From Lewinellaceae bacterium (GTDB lineage: Bacteria > Bacteroidota > Bacteroidia > Chitinophagales > Saprospiraceae): 64,000 nt of DNA. The notes under the pieces are model-generated. The model searched no databases and was not told the origin of the DNA. It saw only the letters and a program-made list of their open reading frames with translations. Every line of letters begins with the position of its first letter. Within the stretch, counting starts at the first letter, position 1. The position numbers and the translations under genes are program-made. Of this stretch, positions 40,631-50,360 are shown piece after piece. The DNA is taken from positions 806,001-870,000 of the forward strand of contig JACJXZ010000002.1 in the NCBI GenBank assembly GCA_020636375.1, given 5' to 3'.

Positions 40631-41452
40631 TTATCTTCTTAGCCCGGTATTGCTGGGCGCCGGCTGTGTCACTTCCGGCCCGAGCAGCACCGGCAGGTCG
40701 CCGTCGGAGATGATGACCTTGGTGTTGGGCGATTTGGCCAGCTCCAGGAAAGCTTCGATCGACTTGAACTGCAGCACCTGCGGGTCCAGCCCCTGGCTGA
40801 TGATGTTCTGGGCGTCGCGCACCCCTTCGGCCTGGATTCGCTTGCGCTCGGCCTCGCGGCGTTCTTCCTGCAGGACGAACTCCATGCGCAGGGCGCGCTG
40901 CTCGGCTTCCAGTTTTTCCTCGATGGCGCGGGCCAGGTTGGGCGGCAGTTGGATGCTCTTGATGAGCACGGCTTCGATGACGATGCCCTTTCCGTCGAGC
41001 AGTTTGGTCATCTGTTGCTGAATGGCGCTTTCAATGGTTCCCCGTTCGCCGGTATGCATGTCCTTGGCATAGAAACGGGCGGACACGTCGGCCACGGCCG
41101 AGCGGAAGACGGGCAGGATCACGTTGTTCTCATAATCCCCGCCGATCAGGCGGAGGATGTCCGGTGCCTTATTCGACTGGATGTTGTACAGGATTGAGAT
41201 TTCCGCCCGGATGTTCAGGCCTTCTTTGGAGGGAAGGTTGAGCGCTACCTCCATATTCTCCGTCTGTACCGGCACTTTGACGATTGTAGTGGTAAAGGGA
41301 TTGTACACTCTCAGCCCTTCCGTATACGGCTGGTTGGCGTATTTGCCGAAAGTCCGCTTAACGCCGACTTCTCCCTGGCGGACGACGGTGCAACTGCTGA
41401 GGGAAAGGACAACGGCTGCCATGGCCATGGCATGAAACATAACTTTCTTCAT
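40631..41452 (-). CDS. SPFH/prohibitin-family lipoprotein
   Basis: 273 residues: lipoprotein signal MKKVMFHAMAMAAVVLSLSSC with Cys21 as lipidated residue, an SPFH/Band-7 domain (about 25-210: VVRQGEVGVKRTFGKY, LRVYNPFTTTIVKVPVQTENMEVAL, AEISILYNIQ, VFRSAVADVSARFYAKDM), and a long charged helix (IEEKLEAEQRALRMEFVLQEERREAERKRIQAEGVRDAQ) that forms coiled coils. Prohibitin-type proteins form ring scaffolds on membranes and affect membrane proteases. The M48 protease lies 1.6 kb downstream on the same strand but is not in the same unit. Confidence 0.92.
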   Translation of the reverse strand: MKKVMFHAMAMAAVVLSLSSCTVVRQGEVGVKRTFGKYANQPYTEGLRVYNPFTTTIVKVPVQTENMEVALNLPSKEGLNIRAEISILYNIQSNKAPDILRLIGGDYENNVILPVFRSAVADVSARFYAKDMHTGERGTIESAIQQQMTKLLDGKGIVIEAVLIKSIQLPPNLARAIEEKLEAEQRALRMEFVLQEERREAERKRIQAEGVRDAQNIISQGLDPQVLQFKSIEAFLELAKSPNTKVIISDGDLPVLLGPEVTQPAPSNTGLRR

Positions 41453-41621
41453 AGCACATCAATTTTGATTGGTTTATAGAAGGGTAAATACTGATTTCTG
41501 TTGCGCCAGGCGGGGCAACGGCAGCCTCTTTGGCCAGGGCTGCATTTTGCGTCATTTTCCGGCCCTGCCACTGCCTGCCCTGTACCCTGGCACACACTGA
41601 ATTTTCATGTACGGGTTTTTT

Positions 41622-42974
41622 CTAATAGGAACACAAGTACTGGAGCTGCTCTTCTCCCCGCTCGTACCCCAGTTGGGCGCTCTCCCGGAAGTCCAGGCAA
41701 GCGTCGGGGCGGTTGTAGGCCAGTATGCGGGCGACGCCCCGGTTGTAATAAGCCTCCGCAAAAGCGGGGTCCAGATCGATGGACCGGGTATAATCCTGTT
41801 CCGCTGCCAGGTAGTTGCCCAGGAGAAGAAATACATTGCCGCGGATTTTGTACAGCACGGCATTGTCTTCCGGCGCCAGCCGGATGGCTTGTTCGATATC
41901 CGCCAGGGCGCCCATGATGTCTCCCGACATTTTCCGGGTGATGCCCCGGTTGAGCCACACCTTGGCTTCGGCGCGGCCTTCCTGCCGGAGCAGGTAGCTG
42001 TAATCCTCCAGGGCTGCGTCGACGTTGCCCATGGCCTTATGGACCAGCGCCCGGTTGAAGTAGGCCATTTCCAGGCCGCCATCCAGTTCGATCGCCTGGC
42101 CAAACAAGCGCAGGGCTTCCTGATAGCGCAGCTGCTGTTGGCGGACCACCCCCAGGTTGTAGGCGGCAACGGCCAGCGTGGGGTCGAGTTCTATAGCGCG
42201 CTCAAAGGCTCGCTCTGCCGATTCCGGCGATTCTGCTTCCAGGTAAGACAAGCCCAGCAGGTCGTGCGCCAGAGCGTTGTCAGGTTCTGCGGCCAGCACG
42301 GCGTTGAGGTCGTCGGCAGCCCTCCTGTGCTCCCCCATCTCCAGGTAGGCCACGGAGCGCTGCAGGTAGTAAGAAAAAGAGGCGGGGAATTGATCGATCA
42401 GGGCCGTCAGCATCCCCAGGCGGGCGGGCACATCCATCTGCGGCTCCTCTCCGGAAAACGAGCCGAGCAGTTCCCGGTAGTATTCCATCCGCCGGTCCAG
42501 GCTGAGGCGGCCCGCCAGTTGGTAGGGTTCGAAGGCCAGCACCTTCAGCTTGCGCAGGTTGTTGCCGTAACCGTACATATCTCCGACATAGGGGTTGATC
42601 CGGGTAGCAAAGGCGTAATCCTGCTGAGCTTCCGCGATCCGCCCCAACCGGTATTTGGCGATAGCCCGTTTGATATAGGCCTCGGCGAAGTAGGGGTTCT
42701 GCGCCACCGCATTATCGTAGGATAAAATGGCGTTCTCGAACTTGCCCTGCGTCATCAGGTTGTCTCCCAGGATGAGGTGCCGGGTGATCCCCTCCCCCGC
42801 TACCACCGGGTTATCGCTGACGCGCGACTGGACCATGCCAAGCTGAGGCTGCTGGGCATGGAGCCCAGCAGCTGCTAAAAAAAAACAGATTAGAAAGAAA
42901 AAACACCGGCGGGAGCCAGTTTGCAAATCAGACAAACTGTTCGCCGATATATCTTGAAGAAAGGGTTGATGCAT
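41622..42974 (-). CDS. Secreted TPR-repeat protein
   Basis: 450 residues with a hydrophobic signal segment (about 24-40, FFFLICFFLAAAGLHAQ) after a 20-residue basic/polar leader; the start may be nearer the hydrophobic run. The rest is TPR repeats: two or three near 70-130 (NAILSYDNAVAQNPYFAEAYIKRAIAKYRLGRIAEAQQDY), then a spacer and at least seven in 200-430, including AHDLLGLSYLEAESPESAERAFERAIELDP, AAYNLGVVRQQQ and AYYNRGVARILAYNR. It probably acts as a periplasmic or surface scaffold; partner unknown. The downstream neighbour is the SPFH gene. Confidence 0.85.
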   Translation of the reverse strand: MHQPFLQDISANSLSDLQTGSRRCFFFLICFFLAAAGLHAQQPQLGMVQSRVSDNPVVAGEGITRHLILGDNLMTQGKFENAILSYDNAVAQNPYFAEAYIKRAIAKYRLGRIAEAQQDYAFATRINPYVGDMYGYGNNLRKLKVLAFEPYQLAGRLSLDRRMEYYRELLGSFSGEEPQMDVPARLGMLTALIDQFPASFSYYLQRSVAYLEMGEHRRAADDLNAVLAAEPDNALAHDLLGLSYLEAESPESAERAFERAIELDPTLAVAAYNLGVVRQQQLRYQEALRLFGQAIELDGGLEMAYFNRALVHKAMGNVDAALEDYSYLLRQEGRAEAKVWLNRGITRKMSGDIMGALADIEQAIRLAPEDNAVLYKIRGNVFLLLGNYLAAEQDYTRSIDLDPAFAEAYYNRGVARILAYNRPDACLDFRESAQLGYERGEEQLQYLCSY

Positions 42975-43225
42975 AGCTTGTCGATTTTCTTCAAAAGACT
43001 ATCTTTTTTGATAGCTTTACTTTGAAAACAAAATCTTTCACGTCTGGTTCAAAAAACCGGCCGGTTTCGGAAAAACAAAAAAAAGGAATGTAAATGGAAG
43101 CGCAATCCGGAGTGATAGCTTTACTATTGAATACGGGTACAGTCCTCCTTTCAGCCCTAAGGGGAGTTCAGGCATTTTCGCCCTTTGTTACCTTTAGGGC
43201 TAACCTGGGCCGCGCCCATTTCGGC
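42975..43225. other. Intergenic, no gene seen
   Basis: 251 bp between the start of the TPR gene and the stop of the response regulator gene. AT-rich at its left side with A/T tracts likely to hold the TPR gene promoter. No gene is supported. Confidence 0.5.
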
Positions 43226-43933
43226 CTATTCCAGCAACCGCCCACCGACCAGGGTTTGCCGGATTTTTTCGGCGAGCCGGCGGCTAACGGGAATGCGGTG
43301 TTCGCCGATGTGCAGCAGGTTGCCCTCCAGGGCCTGCACGCATCCAAGGTTGGCCAGGTAGGAACGGTGGACGCGGTAAAAAGGCGGGCATGGCAGCTCT
43401 TCGGCCAGGCTTTTCATCGTCAGGAGGGTTATCAGGCGGCGGCGGCGGGTGTAGAGCTGCACATAGTTCTCCAAACTTTCGGCGAAGAGCAAATCAGCCA
43501 GGGCGACCCTTTCGATCCGGCTTTCGCACTTGACGAAGATGTATTCGTTGCTGCTGCGGTTTTTTTCGGCTTCCTGCAGCAACAGAAACTGCCGGCGGGC
43601 CTTGAGTGCGGCTTTCAGGAAGCGTTGAAAGGTGATGGGCTTGACCAGATAGTCCAGCACTTCCAGCTCGTAGCCGTCGAGGGCAAAACTGGGATAAGCC
43701 GTGGTGATAATCGTCAGCGGCGGCTTATCCAGGGTACGGAGGAAGTCCAGGCCGTTCATCCCAGGCATCTGGATATCGAGGAAGAGCAGGCTTACCCGGC
43801 CCGCTTCCAGTTCCGGCAGCGCTTCCAGGGGGTCTTCGGCCGTGGCGTGCAGTGTCAGGAAATCGATCTTCTGAACATATCCTGCCAGGCCTTCCCGGGC
43901 GAGGGGTTCGTCGTCAATGATCATACAATTCAT
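43226..43933 (-). CDS. LytTR-family response regulator
   Basis: 235 residues: receiver domain with acidic pair Asp7/Asp8, phospho-acceptor Asp53 in LLFLDIQMPGMNG and Lys98 in DYLVKPI, followed by a LytTR DNA-binding domain (about 130-235: EYIFVKCESRIERVALADLLFAESLENYVQLYT, FYRVHRSYLANL). It partners the histidine kinase encoded directly upstream; the two genes overlap by 4 bp. Such pairs in Bacteroidota control adjacent or distant surface and transport genes; target unknown here. Confidence 0.95.
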   Translation of the reverse strand: MNCMIIDDEPLAREGLAGYVQKIDFLTLHATAEDPLEALPELEAGRVSLLFLDIQMPGMNGLDFLRTLDKPPLTIITTAYPSFALDGYELEVLDYLVKPITFQRFLKAALKARRQFLLLQEAEKNRSSNEYIFVKCESRIERVALADLLFAESLENYVQLYTRRRRLITLLTMKSLAEELPCPPFYRVHRSYLANLGCVQALEGNLLHIGEHRIPVSRRLAEKIRQTLVGGRLLE

Positions 43934-44949
43934 AAGAGCGTCAGTTTTAAACAGGCCTCAAACCAGCCGTTTTCCCGGCGGGTTTCCAGCGCATGCCCCT
44001 GGGGAGCGATCAGGCGCAACCGGCGGCGGACGTTCTGCAGGCCGATGCCTCCCCCCTCCTGCCCTGCCGCCCTCAGCTGCGGCGCCGTATTGTTGCGGGT
44101 TTTAAAGCACAGGCACCCTCCGTCTACCGAGGCTTCGATGTGAATTTCACCATTTTTGCGGGCTACGTGTTTAAAGGCGTTCTCAATAAAAGGCAACAAC
44201 AGGAGCGGGGGTATCTGTTCGCCGTTCAACTCCCGGGGCAGGCAGGTGGTAAGTTTCAGGCTGGAGGGCTGCCGCAACCGCGCCAGTTCGATATACTGCT
44301 CCAGATAGTCCAGTTCCTGCCGCAAAGGAATGCGCTCCGCATCTGCCAGATAAAGCTGGTAGCGAAGCAGGTTGGAAAAGCCTGCCAGCGCCCCGGCAGC
44401 GGCGGCGGGGTCCTTTTTGATCAGAAAGTAAATACTGTTGAGGGCGTTGAACAGAAAGTGAGGGTTGAGCTGGTTTTTCAGCATGGCCAACTCTGCCTGC
44501 AGCTTTTCCTCCCGCAGCCGGCGGTTGTGCTTTTCCATGCGCACCCATTCGATGAGGAGGTAAACGCCCAAAGCGGGAAAAGTGGCTGTAAGCGTGCTGC
44601 CGACCGAAGCCTTGACGGCCAGGTTGCCCGGATGAAAAAACACATCCAGCAGTTCGGGCTGAACCAGGCTGAACCAGCCATAAAGGGCGCCGGCAAGCAG
44701 GGCCGAGGCCAAAGCCAGCAACAAGGCCAGTGCCAGGCCGAATGCCCGGTACCGCCGTTGCTTCAACAGCCTGGGCGCCAGCAGCAGCAACAACGCATAC
44801 ACCGCCCCTGCATTGAACACCGTGAAGATAGAACTCGTGATGAGGGAAGGCCAGGACAATGGCTGGGGCGAAGAAACAAAAGACCAGAATACCGTATACA
44901 TCACCCATCCGGCTATTTGTGCCCCAATGATTATCACGCGTCTGGTCAT
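43930..44949 (-). CDS. LytS/YehU-type sensor histidine kinase
   Basis: 339 residues with four membrane spans (about 5-25, 35-57, 68-92 and 118-138), a short coiled coil (MEKHNRRLREEKLQAELAMLKNQ), and a His_kinase domain with phospho-acceptor His164 in LNPHFLFNALNSIYFLI. The ATPase domain has PPLLLLPFIENAFKHV (N box) and GGGIGLQNVRRRLRLI (G box). No extracellular sensor domain is visible; the signal is probably read in the membrane. Overlaps the regulator gene by 4 bp, so both come from one transcript. Confidence 0.95.
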   Translation of the reverse strand: MTRRVIIIGAQIAGWVMYTVFWSFVSSPQPLSWPSLITSSIFTVFNAGAVYALLLLLAPRLLKQRRYRAFGLALALLLALASALLAGALYGWFSLVQPELLDVFFHPGNLAVKASVGSTLTATFPALGVYLLIEWVRMEKHNRRLREEKLQAELAMLKNQLNPHFLFNALNSIYFLIKKDPAAAAGALAGFSNLLRYQLYLADAERIPLRQELDYLEQYIELARLRQPSSLKLTTCLPRELNGEQIPPLLLLPFIENAFKHVARKNGEIHIEASVDGGCLCFKTRNNTAPQLRAAGQEGGGIGLQNVRRRLRLIAPQGHALETRRENGWFEACLKLTLL

Positions 44950-45206
44950 GTCAGGCTGAAATTATTCCCGTAATAATGAGAAAAAAACGCTGCCCGGCGA
45001 AGCTCTTTTTATGAACTGCCCGATCGGGAGGGCCAACGGCGGCTGTCCGGTGGCCAGTTGCAGCTCAGTGTAACAAAAACCGCCGCTTTTCGTTCGCCGC
45101 CCGCCCCCCGGCCGCTCATCAATCCGCCGGCGCCAGCCGTCAAACGAACTGGCACCCAACGCTTTTCCGTTGCTTCTTTGCACCGAACCAAAATTTTTGA
45201 TCCGCT

Positions 45207-45911
45207 ATGAAAAAGTACAGCATCCTTTTGGCCGGTTTGTTTTTTGCAATGAACCTCCAGGCCCAGCCGGCATCCCGCCAGGCCCGTTACTACGAAGCTT
45301 ACCAGCGCAACGACCTGGAACAGCTCAAAAGCGTCATCCGCGAGATGGAAACCGAAGCCCCGGAAGCCACCCTGGCCATTGCCAAAGCAAAATACGGCGC
45401 GGTCGGCGCCTGCCTGGCCCGGCAGGACGAAGCGGCAGCCAAACAATTACTGGATGAAGCCGCCCGACATACCAGGAAGTTGCTGAAGGAAAACGCCGGC
45501 GCCGAAGCCCATGCCCTGTACGCCGGCATCCTGGGCATGAAGATCGCCCTGTCGCCGGCGAAAGGCCCGTTCCTGGGCGGGCAGGCCGACAAACACGCTG
45601 CCCGTGCCCTCGAACTTGAGCCGGACAACCCCTTCGTGCGCATGCACCACAGCAACAACCTCTTCTACACGCCGCCCGCCTTCGGAGGCGACCTCCAAAA
45701 AGCCGTTGAAGGCTTCCGGATGGCCTGCCAGGGCTTCGAGGCGCAAGGCACCGGCGACAACTGGCCCTACCTCCAGTGCCTCGCCATGCTCGGCCAGGCC
45801 CTGCAGGCCGACGGGCAGATAGACGCTGCCCGCAGCGCTTACCGGAAAGCACTGGCCGCAGCGCCCGAATTCAGCTGGGTGAAAAACCAGCTGCTGCCGG
45901 CGCTGGAGTAG
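45207..45911 (+). CDS. Secreted TPR-like protein
   Basis: 234 residues with a clear signal peptide (MKKYSILLAGLFFAMNLQAQ). The mature part is all-helical: ARYYEAYQRNDLEQLKSVIREMETEAPEATLAIAKAKYGAVGACLARQDEAAAKQLLDEA, HAARALELEPDNPFVRMHHSNNLFYTPPAFGGDLQKAVEGF, and a last TPR-like unit LGQALQADGQIDAARSAYRKALAAAPEF. This pattern is that of irregular TPR repeats. It is divergent from the histidine kinase gene (257 bp gap) and might be one of its targets, which is only a guess. A stem-loop follows. Confidence 0.8.
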   Translation: MKKYSILLAGLFFAMNLQAQPASRQARYYEAYQRNDLEQLKSVIREMETEAPEATLAIAKAKYGAVGACLARQDEAAAKQLLDEAARHTRKLLKENAGAEAHALYAGILGMKIALSPAKGPFLGGQADKHAARALELEPDNPFVRMHHSNNLFYTPPAFGGDLQKAVEGFRMACQGFEAQGTGDNWPYLQCLAMLGQALQADGQIDAARSAYRKALAAAPEFSWVKNQLLPALE

Positions 45912-45918
45912 TAGGGCC

Positions 45919-45965
45919 TTGCCGCACCCCGGGCCGTCCTGCAGGAACACTCCGGGGTGCGGCAA
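45919..45965 (+). terminator. Stem-loop after the TPR gene
   Basis: A perfect 14-bp stem, TTGCCGCACCCCGG (45919-45932) with CCGGGGTGCGGCAA (45952-45965), loop 19 nt, 8 bp after the stop codon. A short T-rich run follows (about 45971-45981), so termination is plausible but the loop is long. Confidence 0.6.
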
Positions 45966-46000
45966 CCCAGTCCTTATTTTTCAGATGAAAAAACAGTATC

Positions 46001-46489
46001 GTGTTACAGATTCTCGAGAAATATCATATTGTACACAGCCACCTCGGCCTGGCCCATACCCTGCTGGCCATCCTGGCTATGGCAGCCGGCGCTCTGGTTG
46101 TCTTCGGCAGGAAAGGAACAGCCGGCCACAAACGCGTCGGCTACGTTTATGCCGCCGCCATGCTCGGCGTCAATGGCACCGCCATGGGGCTGTACCATTT
46201 CGGCAGCTTCAACCTGTTCCACATCTTCGCCATCGTCGCCCTCCTCACCCTGATAGCCGGCATATTGCCTGCCCGGCGGCAGGCTGAAGGGTGGTTTGCC
46301 CGCCATTATTATTGCATGAGCTGGTCGGTAGTTGGGTTGTACTGCGCCTTCTGGGCAGAAGTCGGCGTCCGCCTCTTCGACATGCGCTACTTCTGGTGGG
46401 TGGTGATGGCCGCTTCGGCAGGCACGGCAGCCGCCGGCGCTTTCTTCATAAACCGGGAAGCACAGAAGCTGGGGCTGACGGAAAGATAG
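46001..46489 (+). CDS. DUF2306 membrane protein
   Basis: 162 residues with about four to five membrane spans and the DUF2306 pattern: HSHLGLAHTLLAILAMAAGALVVFGRKGTAGHKRVGYVYAAAMLGVNGTAMGLYHFGSFNLFHIFAIVALLTL. Several conserved His lie near the membrane ends, as in small heme or metal-linked membrane proteins. The start is a GTG at 46001; no better ATG is in frame. Function unknown. Confidence 0.82.
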   Translation: MLQILEKYHIVHSHLGLAHTLLAILAMAAGALVVFGRKGTAGHKRVGYVYAAAMLGVNGTAMGLYHFGSFNLFHIFAIVALLTLIAGILPARRQAEGWFARHYYCMSWSVVGLYCAFWAEVGVRLFDMRYFWWVVMAASAGTAAAGAFFINREAQKLGLTER

Positions 46490-46625
46490 GCCCGATTCTC
46501 GGGGATGAGAACGCTCCGGAACAGAATGCCCGGCTTCAGCCGGGGCGCCAGGCCCTACGGACAAACAGGCGCCAACCGACATCTGCATTCTGTCTCCGCC
46601 GGGAAAAAAAGGGTTCCGCTATTTG

Positions 46626-48725
46626 TCAGTACCCTCCAAAATACCGCCGGAAGAACCACTCCAGCGTAAGCAGCCCCAGGAGGGCAAAGAACAGCCACTT
46701 GAGGTTGATCAACGGCTGGGTGCGGGAAGTTTCGTAGATGATAGGGCGGACGGTTTCCCGCTGGCGGATCATATCGGCGATGGAAGCGGCCTCGGACGGG
46801 TATACCAGCTGCCCGCCGTACTTTTCGCTTAGCAGGCGCAGCAGGCCGTGGTCGGCAGTCGTTTCGTAGGATTCCAGCTGGATGGGCTGTACGCTGAACT
46901 GCCCGGAATAGGTGAAGTTTTCGCCGTTGTAATTGGTGGTGGCCTGGAAGCGGTAATCCCCCACGGGCAGTATGCCGGCGTCAAGCCGGTAGGCATCTCC
47001 CGACCGGTTGAACGTAAAGTTGTATTCCTTGCCTTCGCTATCCGTGATCGACAACCGGGCGTCGGGTTCGTTGACCAGTTCAAAGCTTTCGTTGTAGAGT
47101 TCGGCGTCGAAAAAGATGCTCTCGTTCTCGTTGAAAATATTCTTGCTCAGGCTGGCCCGGAACCGGCGCTTGTCCTCTTTCAGGCTGAGGTACTGCACGG
47201 TTTTCGTGGCCAGTTCATTGAAAATCTCGTGGTTCTGGTGCTGGAGGTAATCGAAAAGGCGCCATTTCCAGATGCCCTCGCCGAAGAGGATGCCTGTTTT
47301 GGCCTCGTCTTCCTCCCCCAAAACCAGCAACGGATACCGGGTGTCGACTTTGCCGATGCGCTGGTAAAGAAGCGCCTGGCCGTTGCCGCTAAGGGCATAT
47401 TCTCCGAACGGCGCCAGCAGGGGCGGGAAATTGGCGATATTATCCGCCAGGCGTTCGCTCAGCTTGAAAAAGGCGAAGCCGTTATTGACCCTGCCCTGCA
47501 CTTCATTGACGTTGTCGCCGCCGGCGCGGACGGATGCCAGGGACTGGACCTGGTTGAGCCGTGCCAGGTTGGATTGGGAACCCACCACAAACAGATGGGG
47601 GATATTCGCCTGCCGGATGCTGTTCAGCAGCCCGGCGGCATCGTTGGAGCGGCTGGGCAGCTGGTGCAGGATGATAAAGTCGAAAGTGGCCACGCCCTCT
47701 TTCAACCCGCCGGCGTAGGCGGTGCTTATTTCGTAATTTTTGTTGCTGGACAACGCCTGGCGCAAGGCCGTTATATCCGGGTGAGGAGAATTGGCCAGGA
47801 TCAGGATCTTCTGGCGGGCGTCCAGCACATCCACGAAGATGTCCTTACTGTTGTTGGCCGTGCTGGCCTCGCCCGGCACTTCCTCCAGGGCCACCCGGTA
47901 GCGCTGTACGCCGGCAGAGGCAGCCTCCAGGACTAACTCCCGGGTCTCAAAAAAATCATTGCTGTTGATATCGACCGGGTTTTGCTGAAGCAGCCGCAGC
48001 CGATCCCCTTCCACCTTGTACACGCTGAGCCGGCTTTTGACGCCGGCGGCGTTCTCGGCGCTGAGGTCTGCCTGGACGCTGAATTTATCGCCCAGGTAGG
48101 CAATGCGGTTGTGAAAAACGCGTTTCGTTACCAGGTCGCGCCGCTGGGTCGTATCCCCCAGCGCGATGGTAAAAACGGGCGCTCCCAGCTGGGTAGATGT
48201 ATATAAAGGGTTGCTGCCCTCATTGTATATGCCGTCGGTGGCCAGGATGACCGCGCCGAGGTTTTGATTGCTGTACAGGTCGTAAACCGTAGACAGGGCG
48301 TCGGAGAGGTTGCTCAGTTTATCCGGGAAAGTGAAGTCAATGCCTTCGCGGACATGGCTGCCGAAGGAATATTCCTTGAGCTCGAAATCGCCCGCCAGTT
48401 GGCCTGCCAGTTGCTGCAAAGACTCCTGGTAGGCGTTCCGCTCAGCCTCCGTCCAGCCCTGAGCGGCCGACTCCGAAACATCCTGGGCCAGGACGATCAC
48501 CGGTTTTTTCACATCCCGGATGATATGTTTCAGCAGGGGGGACAGAAGGAGCATCGCGATCAGGGTGACCGACAGGAAGCGGGCGCCGCCCAGGGCCCAG
48601 TTCAGGAAAGGAGATTGCTCCCGCAGGTTCTTGTCCCGGTAATACAGGAACACCGCATAGGCCAGGCCCAGCAGCAAACAAAGGAGGATGTACCAGGAAG
48701 GATATTGGAAAGTGATATTGTCCAT
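46626..48725 (-). CDS. Membrane-anchored VWA-like protein
   Basis: 699 residues, with two N-terminal membrane spans (about 11-28 and 46-63) and a C-terminal one (about 675-692). Between them lies a von Willebrand A-like domain starting VIVLAQDVSESAAQGW, in which the usual DxSxS metal site reads DVSES, then LGAVILATDGIYNEGSNPLY. A second region (about 300-480) looks like a GATase-type fold (KILILANSPHPDITALRQAL, FIILHQLPSRSNDAAGLL, FVVGSQSN) and a beta-rich part follows. This architecture is common in Bacteroidota as an uncharacterised VWA protein. The periplasmic partner is unknown. Confidence 0.8.
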   Translation of the reverse strand: MDNITFQYPSWYILLCLLLGLAYAVFLYYRDKNLREQSPFLNWALGGARFLSVTLIAMLLLSPLLKHIIRDVKKPVIVLAQDVSESAAQGWTEAERNAYQESLQQLAGQLAGDFELKEYSFGSHVREGIDFTFPDKLSNLSDALSTVYDLYSNQNLGAVILATDGIYNEGSNPLYTSTQLGAPVFTIALGDTTQRRDLVTKRVFHNRIAYLGDKFSVQADLSAENAAGVKSRLSVYKVEGDRLRLLQQNPVDINSNDFFETRELVLEAASAGVQRYRVALEEVPGEASTANNSKDIFVDVLDARQKILILANSPHPDITALRQALSSNKNYEISTAYAGGLKEGVATFDFIILHQLPSRSNDAAGLLNSIRQANIPHLFVVGSQSNLARLNQVQSLASVRAGGDNVNEVQGRVNNGFAFFKLSERLADNIANFPPLLAPFGEYALSGNGQALLYQRIGKVDTRYPLLVLGEEDEAKTGILFGEGIWKWRLFDYLQHQNHEIFNELATKTVQYLSLKEDKRRFRASLSKNIFNENESIFFDAELYNESFELVNEPDARLSITDSEGKEYNFTFNRSGDAYRLDAGILPVGDYRFQATTNYNGENFTYSGQFSVQPIQLESYETTADHGLLRLLSEKYGGQLVYPSEAASIADMIRQRETVRPIIYETSRTQPLINLKWLFFALLGLLTLEWFFRRYFGGY

Positions 48726-49054
48726 GAAAGTCGTAGAATTTGTCGCAAAGCGTTCCCCGGATGATAACTTCTCAGGTTGCGGTTTGTTCTTTTGTTCGGG
48801 AGTATAAATCCCGCAATTATAACAGATTTTTCGGCGGCGGTTGGGCCGGCTGGTGTTACAATAATGTTAAAAACGACGGCCCGCCATCCAAATTTCCGTT
48901 TTTTCGTTAAAATGCCGGGCAAAGGTATGGAATTCTGATGCCCTCTGCCGTTTTTAATAAAGGTTTCTGTTCAGCTTGCCGGCCAACCTGGTTTTTTTTC
49001 TGAAAGGCAAGCTTCCTCAAAGATTCAAAGACAAAGATTACAAAAAAAGAACTC
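48726..49054. promoter_or_regulatory. Divergent intergenic region
   Basis: 329 bp between the VWA-like gene and the next secreted-protein gene. It contains A/T-rich stretches, and the plus-strand gene is preceded by an A-rich leader (ACAAAAAAAGAACTC) typical of Bacteroidota translation starts. No gene and no clear operator seen. Confidence 0.45.
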
Positions 49055-50332
49055 ATGAAAAAAATAGCCATCCTTCTGTTCATTACCTTTATGGCCCTGC
49101 AGGCCCAGGCGGCCTACATCCTCATTCCCATGGATGCCGAGTCCCAGAAAAACCACCTCAAGGCTTACGGCATCGCTTACTGGGTGCTGGCCGGCGGGTC
49201 CGAGGCCTGGTGGCTGCTCAATTACCGGGGCGGGAGCTTTGCTTTCCAGCACAACCGCGTTTTCGAAAAAGAATGCCTGACCCGGGGCGTCAGCTACGAG
49301 ATCATCGCCGACGGCCAGTTCAACAAAATACTCGAAGACATCTCCAACCCCGAGGTCAACATGGAGGCAATGAAGCTGGAAAAGGCCCCGAAGATAGCGG
49401 TCTACACCCCGGACGTCAACGCCAAGGGGGAAAAGATACAACCCTGGGACGACGCGGTGACCCTGGTGCTCACCTACGCGGAGATTCCCTATGAAACCAT
49501 TTATGATACGGAAGTGCTGGGCGACGAACTGATCAAATACGACTGGCTGCACCTCCACCACGAGGACTTTACCGGGCAGTACGGCCGGTTCTACCGCTCC
49601 TACCACAACCAGCCCTGGTACCGCGAAAACCAGCGCCGCATGGAAGAGCTGGCCAGCATGCACGGCTTCAGCAAGGTCTCGCAGCTCAAACTGGCCGTCG
49701 TCAAGAAGATCAAGGAGTACGTCATCGGAGGGGGCTTCATGTTCGCCATGTGCTCGGCCACCGATACCTACGATATCGCCCTGGCCGCCGAAGGCATAGA
49801 CATCTGCGCCGAAATGTACGACGGCGACCCCATGGACCCCGACGCCCAGTCCAAACTGGATTTCAGCACCACCTTCGCCTTCGAGAACTTCCAGCTGTCC
49901 CGCAACCCCCTCGAGTACGAGTATTCCACCATCGACCACAGCCGGGGCCGCAACGTCAACCCCGAACAGGACTACTTTACCCTCTTCGACTTTTCCGCCA
50001 AATGGGACCCCGTGCCCACCATGCTGACCCAAAACCATACCCGCACCGTCAAAGGCTTTATGGGCCAGACGACGGCCTTCCAGAAGGAGTTCATCAAGTC
50101 TAACGTCCTGGTCATGGGAGAAAACAAGCCGGCGCAGGAAGCCCGGTACATCCACAACAACTACGGCCAGGGCTTCTGGACTTTCTACGGCGGCCACGAC
50201 CCGGAGGACTACCGCCACTACGTCCACGACCCCGAGACGGACCTCAACCTGCACCCCAACAGCCCCGGCTACCGCCTGATCCTGAACAACGTGCTGTTCC
50301 CGGCAGCGAAGAAGAAGAAGCGGAAGACGTAA
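49055..50332 (+). CDS. Secreted Bacteroidota-conserved protein (GATase-like fold suspected)
   Basis: 425 residues with signal peptide (MKKIAILLFITFMALQAQA-A). I recall this type from Bacteroidota genomes, where it is sometimes labelled asparagine synthetase B, but I see no asparagine-synthetase ATP-pyrophosphatase motif. Features are AYILIPMDAESQKNHLKAYGIAYWVL, IAVYTPDVNAKGEKIQPWDDAVTLVL, DWLHLHHEDFTGQYGRFY, and a possible nucleophile elbow GGGFMFAMCSATDTYDIALA that resembles a class I glutamine-amidotransferase-like Cys. FWTFYGGHDPEDYRHYV lies near the end, and a Lys-rich tail closes it. Function unknown; exported to the periplasm or beyond. Confidence 0.75.
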   Translation: MKKIAILLFITFMALQAQAAYILIPMDAESQKNHLKAYGIAYWVLAGGSEAWWLLNYRGGSFAFQHNRVFEKECLTRGVSYEIIADGQFNKILEDISNPEVNMEAMKLEKAPKIAVYTPDVNAKGEKIQPWDDAVTLVLTYAEIPYETIYDTEVLGDELIKYDWLHLHHEDFTGQYGRFYRSYHNQPWYRENQRRMEELASMHGFSKVSQLKLAVVKKIKEYVIGGGFMFAMCSATDTYDIALAAEGIDICAEMYDGDPMDPDAQSKLDFSTTFAFENFQLSRNPLEYEYSTIDHSRGRNVNPEQDYFTLFDFSAKWDPVPTMLTQNHTRTVKGFMGQTTAFQKEFIKSNVLVMGENKPAQEARYIHNNYGQGFWTFYGGHDPEDYRHYVHDPETDLNLHPNSPGYRLILNNVLFPAAKKKKRKT

Positions 50333-50360
50333 GGGGGGAGATGTCCATTAGTGTATAGGT